Under the pieces are notes generated by a model. That model saw nothing but the letters and a program-made list of their open reading frames with translations, did no database searches and was not told where the DNA came from. Source: Zeugodacus cucurbitae (Eukaryota; Arthropoda; Insecta; Diptera; Tephritidae). From it: DNA of 64,000 nt. The DNA is taken from NCBI RefSeq assembly GCF_028554725.1, contig NC_071672.1:415001-479000 (forward strand), given 5' to 3'. Made by a program: the position numbers and the translations under genes. Of the stretch, positions 55,966 to 64,000 are shown piece after piece. How positions within the stretch are numbered: the first letter of the stretch is position 1; each line of letters begins with the position of its first letter.

Positions 55966-57736
55966 TCTATATATATAAAATTAAGTGGCAAAACTTCCTG
56001 TTCGCATACTCCTCCTAGACGGCTTACCCGATTTCAATGAAATTTTCAGGGGTGATTGGGGTCTGTGTGGAGGGTGCACATAAGAAATTTAATGTGTGTA
56101 GCATTGCACGTTTTGCAAAAAAAAAAATTATACTTCCCGCTTATACAAATTCTCATGAAATAATGTTTTGCCGATGAAATGTTCGGCGATTGATATGCTT
56201 GACCATGAGCTTCAACGGGAACAACAATACGATTGCAATGAATTGCGTGCTTTCATACAAGCTAACATTACCAAATTGAATATTCAGCAGAAAAATGCTT
56301 ATGATAAGATTATACGAGCGGTTGACAATAACGCCAGTGGATTCTACTTTCTGGATGCGCCCAGTGGTACAGGGAAAACGTTTCTGATCTCTTTGATTCT
56401 TGCTACTATACGGTCACAGCAGAAAATTGCGCGGGCAATTGCTTCGTCAGGCATCGCTGCTAATCTACTTGATGGCGGCCGAACAGCACATTCTGCGTTG
56501 AAATTACTGTTGAACATCCAAGTCGTTGAAACACCAACGTGCAACATATCGAGGAATTCAGCAATGGCAAAAGTTTTGCGAGGAGCTGGAATAGTTCTAT
56601 GGTATGAGTGCCCAATAGCTAACAAAAAGTCATTAGAAGCCTTTAATAGAACAATGCCAGATTTACGCCAAAAGCAACAACTTTTAGGCTGAGCATTAGT
56701 CTTATTATCCGGCGATTTTTGGCAAACTTTGCCAGTCATTCCTCGATCAACTCCTGCCGACGAAATAAACGCATGTTTAAAATCGTCAGTTTTGTGGAGA
56801 CATGTTCAAAGGCTGACTCTTACCATCAACATGCGAGTCCAATTGCAAAACGATCGATCCGCAGCGGCGTTTTCGAAGCAGTTGTTGGACATTGGCGAAG
56901 GCAAAATACCAATCGATGATACCGGTTTGAACACATTGCCGAACAACTTTTGTACACTTTTACAATCGAAAGAAGAATTGATTGAAAGTGTATTTCCGAA
57001 TATTGTTCAACACTATCAACGCCACGATTATTTAAGTGAACACGCAATATTGGCACCGAAAAATGTACACGTCAACGAAATCAATTTTGCCATTCAAGAA
57101 AAATTGCCAGGAGAAGCTACAACATGTACATCGATTGATAGCGTTTTGAATCAAGATGAAATAGTCAATTATCCAACTGAATTCTTGAATTCTTTGGATC
57201 CCCCCGGTCTGCCACCGCATCGTTTGGTCCTGAAAGTCGGTTCACCCATTATACTTCTACGAAATCTGAAGCCACCGACTTTGTGTAATGGCACAAGACT
57301 TTCAGTCAAAAAATTGTGGCCAAATTTGATTGAAGCAACAATACTAAATGGCAAGGCAGCAGGTGAAGTTGTACTCTTACCACGCATTCCCATGATTCCA
57401 ACGGACATGCCGTTTGAATTTAAGCGCTTGCAGTTCCCAGTACGTCTTGCCTTTGCGATGACCATCAACAAATCGCAAGGGCAAACGTTTCTAGTGTGCG
57501 GCGTCAATTTGGAAGAACCGTGCTTCTCCCACGGCCAATTGTTCGTCGCATGCTCGAGAGTGGGAACACCAAGGTGCTTATTCATTTACGCGCCAGGTGT
57601 AAAAACCAAAAATGTTGTTTACCAATATGTTTTATAAATGTTTTATAAATAAGTAACAGTTTTACAACAATAAATAAAACACAAAGTAAAAACCCTTAAG
57701 AGTTTTAATCGATTTAGGTGTAGCAAAGCGCACAGG
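55966..57736 (+). mobile_element. Helitron family B, copy B2, inside A2
   Basis: It starts TCTATATATATAAAATTAAGTGG at 55966 after host A and ends near CGCACAGG at 57736 before host T. The last bases do not form the usual CTAG, so the 3' terminus may be slightly truncated or variant. The uninterrupted family A sequence at 58421-58445 (GCTAATAA|TAAACAAAT) is its empty site. The copy codes for helicase but not Rep. Confidence 0.87.
56168..57637 (+). pseudogene. Helitron B2 PIF1-like helicase (one stop)
   Basis: A 489-codon frame with a single TGA (56690-56692, in place of a Gly codon). It has Walker A APSGTGKT (about 56357-56380), SGIAANLLDGGRTAHSALK, a Walker B region reading WYECPIA rather than the usual WDECPMA, SGDFWQTLPVIPRS (Trp in place of the usual Arg), LTINMRVQLQND, CNGTRLSVKK and the C-terminal AMTINKSQGQTFLVCGVNLEEPCFSHGQLFVACSRVG. 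It would unwind DNA during rolling-circle transposition. The start is uncertain because the Rep domain is missing. The altered Walker B and motif III residues suggest it was decaying before the stop arose. Confidence 0.87.
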
Positions 57737-57912
57737 TAAACAAATAATTTGCAATAAATAAATAATGCGACTATAAGGAGAGTTATAAACTATCCTATCA
57801 TTCAAGTTGGACCAAACTGCACACAGTGTTAAAAATTTCATTAAAATCGGTTCAGTAGTTTAGGAGTCCATCGAAAACAAACAACGTGACACGTGATTTT
57901 TATATATTAAGA

Positions 57913-58083
57913 TATATATGTGTGTGTTGTAATATACATACCGTAAATATTTATATTATAAATAATTTATATATATGTATTTTGTTTTAATGTATATATA
58001 TATAATATAGAAGAAAATTCTAAGTTTAACATTATTAATTAAGTTTAATAGTAATAATTTAGATTAAGTATTTTATATTATTA
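57913..58083 (+). other. intergenic spacer, AT-rich
   Basis: Very AT-rich spacer with TA runs. Its right part (58012-58083) matches 19059-19131. No gene. Confidence 0.8.
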
Positions 58084-58611
58084 CTAGCTGACCCGGCGAA
58101 CTTCGCCCCGCCCAATTTTTATTTGAAATAGTTAAAACGCTTTTTGGACTCTGTTCATTGCTTATTTGTATGACCATACATATGTACATAACTTTATTTA
58201 TTTCACGGATTGTATGTGATTTATTCTTAAATTTAGAATATTGGAAGTCATAGATTCGTATAACTTTACCACAAATAATATAAACTTCAAACAACGCATT
58301 TTCATTTAATGTTTTTAGCAAGTGGCAGCTTTTTGACAGCCTAAATCCATGAACATTTAAAAAGAAATATAGCGCCATCTACTGTTACATAGCGTACTTA
58401 GCGCCACCAACTGGTGGATAGCTCTTTGCTAATAATAAACAAATAATTTGCAATAAATAAATAATGCGACTATAATGAGAGTTATAAACTATCCTATCTT
58501 TCAAGTTGGACCAAACTGCACACAGTGTTAAAAATTTCATCAAAATCGATTCAGTAGTTTAGGAGTCCATCGAAAACAAACAATGTGACACGTGATTTTT
58601 ATATATTAAGA
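58084..58611 (-). mobile_element. Helitron family A, copy A3 (528-bp non-autonomous)
   Basis: CTAGCTGACCCGGCGAACTTCG at the left and ATATATTAAGA at the right are the two ends of family A. Host A (58083) and T (58612) rejoin to ATTATTATGTATTG, found uninterrupted at 19131. It keeps only the terminal parts plus a noncoding block and has no helicase. Confidence 0.93.
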
Positions 58612-58761
58612 TGTATTGAAAAAAATAAAATATATATAATAATATATGTAATATATAAATATTTATGTTATATTAACATACTTGTTATATATATATTATT
58701 TTAAACAGTTTTTTAAGGATCTTCATAAATTAATTGAATATAAGAAAACAATTTTTTTTTT
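58612..58761 (+). other. intergenic spacer
   Basis: AT-rich sequence between Helitron A3 and the 175-bp repeats. Nothing else recognised. Confidence 0.7.
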
Positions 58762-59211
58762 TTGAACGCGAAGTACTTTATTTTCTCAATATTCATTGAG
58801 AACATAAGGTAGTGTTATAGATTGTTATCAAACGACTATTACAATATACTGAAAAACAATTGAAATATACAAAAATTTATATATAATGGTATATTGTATA
58901 GTTGTTAGAGAGAATCTTAACATAAAGATACAGATTTTTGAACGCAAAGTACTTTATTTCTCAATATTCATTGAGAACATAAGGTAGTGTTATAGATTGT
59001 TATCAAACGACTATTACAATATACTGAAAAACAATTGAAATATACAAAAATTAATATATAATGGTATATTGTATAGTTGTTAGAGAGAATCTTAACATAA
59101 AGATACAGCTTTGAACGCAAAGTTATCAAACGACTTTTACAATATACTGAAAAGCAATTGAAATATACAAAAATTAATATAATGGTATATTGTATAATAT
59201 AAAAACTATGT
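58762..59211 (+). repeat. 175-bp spacer tandem repeat, about 2.5 copies
   Basis: Units begin TTGAACGC(A/G)AAGT at 58762, 58938 and 59111 (periods 176 and 173). The first two are nearly identical. The third lacks an internal block of about 50 bp and is cut short at its end. Tandem spacer repeats are normal in fly rDNA, where they can carry enhancer or promoter copies; no function can be read here. Confidence 0.9.
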
Positions 59212-59316
59212 TTGGTTAAACGGCGGAAATAAAAATGATTATATTTACGTAGCCAAATGCATCGTCATCGTATTAGTGACGCGCATGAAGGAATTAAGGA
59301 GATTCCAACTGTCCCT
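59212..59316 (+). pseudogene. 28S rRNA relic in the spacer
   Basis: Degenerate match to 28S around the R2 and R1 sites: GGTTAAACGGCGG, then TACGTAGCCAAATGCATCGTCATC, TTAGTGACGCGCATGAAGG and GAGATTCCAACTGTCCCT. Roughly one base in six differs. It ends exactly at the R1 target and is followed by R1-like 3' UTR sequence. Confidence 0.85.
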
Positions 59317-59732
59317 CTAATTTACCCTGCCCGAGGTAAGGCATGCCTGTCGTAAGAGGCGACTAAAATCCAAACATGCACAAATAGATAACAGGCTGAT
59401 GCTAATGGCTGATACTCAGGCTGTTATCTATGCGTGCTAGATAATATATTTCATGGCTTGAACGGAATTATGTTATCTTTTTGATTTAGCTTTTTCCAAA
59501 AAGGAATTGGTCACTCCTTTCAAAAAGGGCAATTGTGTTCAAGCCACAATTGCCTACCAGTGCAGAGCAGTATGGAAAGGCTCAACTGGAAGTAGCTTCG
59601 GCTACAAAGTCTTACCAGAGACTTAAACTCGGTGCCACGGGGAGCAGCAGCCCAGGAGGCTTCGGTTTCCGCCTGCTCGTTGGGTTACGGCCCTTCGGGG
59701 AGTATCGTGGTGGCTGTGGTTTCTAAACCTGA
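59317..59732 (+). mobile_element. old R1-related 3' UTR relic
   Basis: From 59545 the sequence follows the R1 3' UTR with many changes (CCAGTGCAGAGCAGTATGGAA, then GGTGCCACGGGGAGCAG, then TTCGGGGAGTATCGTGGTGG). 59317-59544 has no match among the R1 copies here and may be the 3' UTR of a different R1 lineage. It stops where Helitron A4 begins. Confidence 0.72.
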
Positions 59733-61605
59733 ACCGATTTTAATGAAATTTTTAACACTGTGTGCAGTTTGGTCCAACTTGAAAGATGGGATAGTTTATA
59801 ACTCTCCTTATAGTCGCATTATTTATTTATTGCAAATTATTTGTTTATTATTAGCAAAGAGCTATCCACCAGTTGGTGGCGCTAAGTGCGCTATGTTACA
59901 GTAGATGGCGCTACATTTCATTCTAAATTTTCATGGATTTAGGCTGTCATAACAAAAGCTGCCACTTGCTAAAAACATTAAATGAAAATGCGTTGTTTGA
60001 AGCTTATATTATTTGTGGTAAAGTTATACGAATCTATGACTTCCAATTTTCTAAATTTAAGAAAAAATCACATACAATCCGTGAAATAAATAAAGTTATG
60101 TACATATGTATGGTCAGACAAATAAGCAATGCTGCCACTCTTTTCCAGTAAATCTTCCTCGAATTTGGGAGATTTCAGACGAATTTAGGAAATCGCAGAG
60201 TTGATTTCTGCATGTATTTCCTAAATGCAAAAAGAAAATTTCATTTATTTGCATTTAGGTATAGAATTTTGTATGGCTAATGCCCGGTTTCACAGTCCAT
60301 ACTTAAGTGCCTAAATAAAATCTTAGCTAAGTATTGTTGCAAACTGAGTAGTCGTTTGCGTTTCACAGTCCATTCTTAATTTCTATAGAATTTTATTATG
60401 ATATATGGCAACGTTATGGGCAACATATGTTTTACAAATGCCATTCATAAAAATATGTTTGAAATATTTAAATTATAACAGACAATACATCAATTTGCGA
60501 GGAAAATTAGATCAAAAATTGATGAAAACAACAAAAGAACCCCAAATTTCATAACTAGCGAGTCGGACCTCACCTATGGGAACTGAATGAAAAGTATAAG
60601 CTGTTATTGAGTGCAAACGAACGGACACTTGCCCTACGCTACGAAAGATGTCGCTGAAAATTCAAAGCAAATTCAAAACAAAAATCAGCTGTTATTTAAG
60701 CATTGCTTAAGCCTCCCATTTTCAGTGCTTAAGCATAACCTAAGTACAAAGCACAACATAAGTATGGAGTAAAATTATAAATAAATGTCCATTTGTGGGT
60801 TAGATTTGGATAATCCATGTTTTTCCCATGGGCAATTATATGTTGCATGCTCACGTGTAGGAAAACCATCAAATCTATTTGTGTTAGCTCGAGACAGGTT
60901 AACCAAAAATATTGTGCACCAATTAGTGCTAAGTTAAATTAAAATGTTTATAATTCAAAAAAATAAATACTACTATTAAAAATTAAGAATTATCTATCCT
61001 AAGATTATAAAATTAAATGTTACATGTTATCAACTAACAATATTGTAAATAACTTATTTGTTAAAAACTTGAATATAAAATCAAAAATGAACTATTTTAT
61101 GAAAATTTGTGCTTATAATCAACTCTACGAAAATTTTCATCAATAACTTTAAAAATTTTGACCTCAAGTTCAAATCTCCATCCCGTGGATTTTTATACCA
61201 GATATATACTAAGGTTTCCGTCTTTATTCATAAATAATAATTTCACTGTAGTGAATAGTTTACTACAACACAGCAAATCTAAAATTGAGGAAATTTTCAT
61301 TCTGAGAATTCGAATGATTCAAACCGATTTATCGTTTAAGTTCAAAATTTAAAAGTTTCATATGTACGTACATAGGTATGTATGTGTCATGTTAGCGTGT
61401 TGGAGAGCCATCTTCTTTATTTGTTTACACGCTACACAACAAAACAAAGAACGAACTTCGCCAAAAATATTTAAATTGATCAGAGACGTTATTTCCTGAA
61501 TATATTAACATTCCATACAAGTAAATGGCCTTGAACAGAGTTCAAAAAGCGTTTTAACTATTTCAAATAAAAATTGGGCGGGGCGAAGTTCGCCGAGTCA
61601 GCTAG
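59733..61605 (+). mobile_element. Helitron family A, copy A4 (5' end missing)
   Basis: Collinear with A1 from ACCGATTTTAATGAAATTT onward to the end GCCGAGTCAGCTAG at 61605; host T follows. The first 60 or so bases with the TC end are missing and replaced by the R1 relic. It contains the same noncoding block and helicase remnant as A1. The right junction corresponds to the uninterrupted spacer at 30455/30456. Confidence 0.9.
60785..60937 (+). pseudogene. Helitron A4 helicase C-terminal remnant
   Basis: The same 50-codon remnant as in A1 (MSICGLDLDNPCFSHGQLYV...), ending at the same stop. It reflects common descent of the non-autonomous copies rather than a maintained gene. Confidence 0.83.
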
Positions 61606-62442
61606 TGTTGTATGAAACTTTGATATTAGTACTTGTATGAAAATTTTAATACTTGTATGAAATTGCATACTTAGTACTTATATGAAAATTTTTTTCATAT
61701 AAATATAAAAGTATTTAAGTGTAATATATAAATGAGAGCAAAAAAATTTATTCCTGGTTTGCTACAGTTGGTTTAAATAGAAATAATTTTGTTAATAATG
61801 AAATGTTATTAATTGAGATTATTCTTCTATTCCTAACATAATGTAGTCGTTTTTTTTTTAATTTAACTTTTTTTTGGGTTTGTTCTTCTATTCACATAAA
61901 ATATATGTGGGTAAAGAATAAAATTCAATAAAGTTAAATATTTATATTATTACGCTCGAATACTTTCATATCATATATGAAATAAAATGAAAAATAATTG
62001 AATTGAAATTATTAATTTCAAATCGAAAGAAAAACGTATATACTCTTAAAAAAAGATATATACACTATATGCATTGAAATAAAGTAAAATGTATAAAAAA
62101 TGATATTATTTGAAAGTTTAACAAATACAAGAAGAAACATCGTCCTTACATTAATAATTATATTATATATGTATAGAGAACGAAAATTCTTTCTCACAAT
62201 AAGATACAATCTCAAAGTCCGAATAAGACCGCAATAAATAATACAATAATATGAAATTTAAATGAAATGAAGTAAATTTTTTAATCGATCATAGTAGAAG
62301 AAATTTCATAATTATTTATTGTCGCGATTTCGTTCTTCTTTGCATTTTGTATATGTCGTGTACTTAATTTTCAAATATTGAAAATATCATTATAAAAATT
62401 TATATAGTATAAAAAATATTATATAAATGAATAAAAAATATT
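61606..62442 (+). other. promoter-proximal spacer / external transcribed spacer, copy 2
   Basis: Directly precedes 18S and is nearly identical to 30456-31291, differing by small indels. The polymerase I start site lies within or just before it, but no motif is certain. AT-rich, with no protein frame. Confidence 0.83.
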
Positions 62443-63818
62443 ATTCTGGTTGATCCTGCCAGTAGTTATATGCTTGTCTCAAAGATTAAGCCATGCATGT
62501 CTAAGTACAAACAAATTAAAAGTGAAACCGCAAAAGGCTCATTATATCAGTTATGGTTCCATAGATCGTTAACAGTTACTTGGATAACTGTGGTAATTCT
62601 AGAGCTAATACATGCAAAATAAACACGGACCTTTTGGAACGTGTGCTTTTATTAGGCTAAAACCAAGCGATCGTAAGATCGTTATATTGGTTGAACTCTA
62701 GATAACTTGCAGATCGTATGGTCTCGTACCGACGACAGATCTTTCAAATGTCTGCCCTATCAACTTTTGATGGTAGTATCTAGGACTACCATGGTTCAAA
62801 CGGGTAACGGGGAATCAGGGTTCGATTCCGGAGAGGTAGCCTGAGAAACGGCTACCACATCTAAGGAAGGCAGCAGGCGCGTAAATTACCCACACCCAGT
62901 TCGGGGAGGTAGTGACGTAAAATAACAATACAGGACTCATATCCGAGGCTCTGTAATTGGAATGAGTACACTTTAAATCCTTTAACAAGGACCTATTCGA
63001 GGGCAAGTCTGGTGCAAGCAGCCGCGGTAATTCCAGCTCCAATAGCGTATATTAAAGTTGTTGCGGTTAAAACGTTCGTAGTTGAATTTGTGCTTCATAC
63101 GGGTAGTACAGCTATAATTGTGGTATGTACATTACCTTATGTATGCAAGCGTATTACCGGTGGAGTTCTTATATGTAATTAATACAATGTATATTTTATA
63201 TATTCCTCCTATTTAAACCTGCTTCAGTGCTCTTCATCGAGTGTTGTTGTGGGCCGGTACAATTACTTTGAACAAATTAGAGTGCTTAAAGCAAGCTCCA
63301 AATGCCTGAATATTTTGTGCATGGAATAATGAAATAAGACCTCTGTTCTACTTTCATTGGTTTTTAGATCAAGAGGTAATGATTAATAGAAGCAGTTTGG
63401 GGGCATTAGTATTACGACGCGAGAGGTGAAATTCTTGGACCGTCGTAAGACTAACTTAAGCGATTATGGTGTTGAAGCTAATATAGCCTTCATTCATGAG
63501 TTCATCTTGAATGTGCAAGTGTTTGAATGTGTTTATATAAGTGGAGCCGTACCGGTTGGTTTGTCCCATTATAAGGACACTAGCTTCTTAAATGGACAAA
63601 TTGCGTCTAGCAGTAACGAGATTGAGCAATAACAGGTCTGTGATGCCCTTAGATGTCCTGGGCTGCACGCGCGCTGCAATGAAAGTATCAACGTGTATTT
63701 CCTAGACCGAGAGGTCCGGGTAAACCGCTGAACCACTTTCATGCTTGGGATTGTGAACTGAAACTGTTCACATGAACTTGGAATTCCCAGTAAGTGTGAG
63801 TCATTAACTCGCATTGAT

Positions 63819-63864
<46 letters not shown>

Positions 63865-63969
63865 AATTATTTAGTGAGGTCTCCGGACGTGATCACTGTG
63901 ACGCCTTGTGTTTCACGGTTGTTTCGCTAAAGTTGACCGAACTTGATTATTTAGAGGAAGTAAAAGTCG
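62443..63969 (+). rRNA. 18S rRNA: 18S rRNA with a large internal deletion
   Basis: Begins ATTCTGGTTGATCCTGCC and follows fly 18S through GCAGCCGCGGTAATTCCAGC and GACGCGAGAGGTGAAATTC to GACTAACTTAAGCG. There, at about 63462, it jumps to ATTATGGTGTTGAAGC. The core block between them, including the universal GGAATTGACGGAAGGGCACC, is absent; at about 1.53 kb the gene is some 430 nt short of Drosophila 18S. It continues normally through TTGTACACACCGCCCGTCGC and is cut about 37 nt before its 3' end by an RTE element. It cannot function. Confidence 0.93.
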
Positions 63970-64000
63970 GAGGGAACACTTCTCCGACCTGCTGAATGGC
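63970..64000 (+). mobile_element. RTE-like element, 5'-truncated copy in 18S (runs out of the window)
   Basis: After AAAAGTCG of 18S the sequence GGAGGGAACACTTCTCC...CCTGCTGAATGGC follows. It aligns with 2703-2734 of the RTE in 28S except for one AG/GA swap. Normal 18S would continue TAACAAGG. The copy therefore starts inside the ORF of the same family, in the same orientation as the rRNA. Its 3' end and target duplication are outside the window. Confidence 0.87.

Larger units (their letters stand above)
53682..57912 (-). mobile_element. Helitron family A, copy A2, carrying a nested Helitron
   Basis: On the minus strand it starts TCTTAATATATAAAAATCACG (plus end 57912) and ends with GGCGAAGTTCGCCGGGTCAGCTAG-type sequence (plus 53682-53685 is CTAG). 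Host bases are A and T. It holds a helicase C-terminal half (54354-55080) and is split by Helitron B2 at 55966-57736. Without B2 it is about 2.5 kb. Confidence 0.9.

Noticed and set aside
63426..63814. Open frames in the 18S 3' half
   Set aside because: Chance frames in rRNA sequence.

Overview
The window is a heavily rearranged ribosomal DNA locus of an insect. A 5.8S gene followed by a separate 30-nt 2S rRNA (a fly-specific arrangement), very AT-rich spacers, Drosophila-like 28S and 18S sequence and the R1 insertion site in 28S all point to Diptera, probably a higher fly. A tephritid is plausible, but the species cannot be fixed from the window alone. There are no ordinary protein-coding host genes: every real reading frame belongs to a transposable element and most are broken.

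Layout on the + strand. 1-11470: end of ITS1, 5.8S, 2S, ITS2 and a 28S gene. The 28S is interrupted 57 nt after its start by an RTE-like non-LTR retrotransposon (1123-4360) and in its D2 region by a 5.2-kb Helitron in the opposite orientation (4743-9916), and it also lacks an internal block near 10880. 11475-52385: a zone of R1 elements. Four are near full length (called A, C, F and G here) and the others are fragments (a 3' piece, B, D, E and a 22-nt remnant). Many are joined head to tail with only the 14-bp 28S target TGTCCCTATCTACT (sometimes shortened or with one change) between them. Pieces of 28S, spacer, external transcribed spacer and an 18S stub are spliced in at 17288-17720, 19052-19164, 27665-31948 and 34579-35700. 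R1-G carries an antisense Jockey element in its ORF1.

52386-53650: the intact-looking 3' third of 28S. 53651-61605: intergenic spacer colonised by Helitrons, one nested inside another, with about 2.5 copies of a 175-bp spacer repeat and an old 28S/R1 relic. 61606-62442: promoter-proximal spacer and external transcribed spacer. 62443-63969: an 18S gene lacking its conserved core block. It is cut near its 3' end by a second, 5'-truncated copy of the same RTE, in which the window ends.

No rRNA unit here can make a full set of rRNAs. The picture fits an inactive edge of an rDNA array where R1, RTE, Jockey and Helitron elements accumulate and are reshuffled by unequal exchange, gene conversion and deletion. 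Shared lesions, mosaic R1 copies and three empty or half-empty insertion sites inside the window let much of the order of events be read. A misassembly of similar rDNA units remains an alternative for some of the chimeric junctions.
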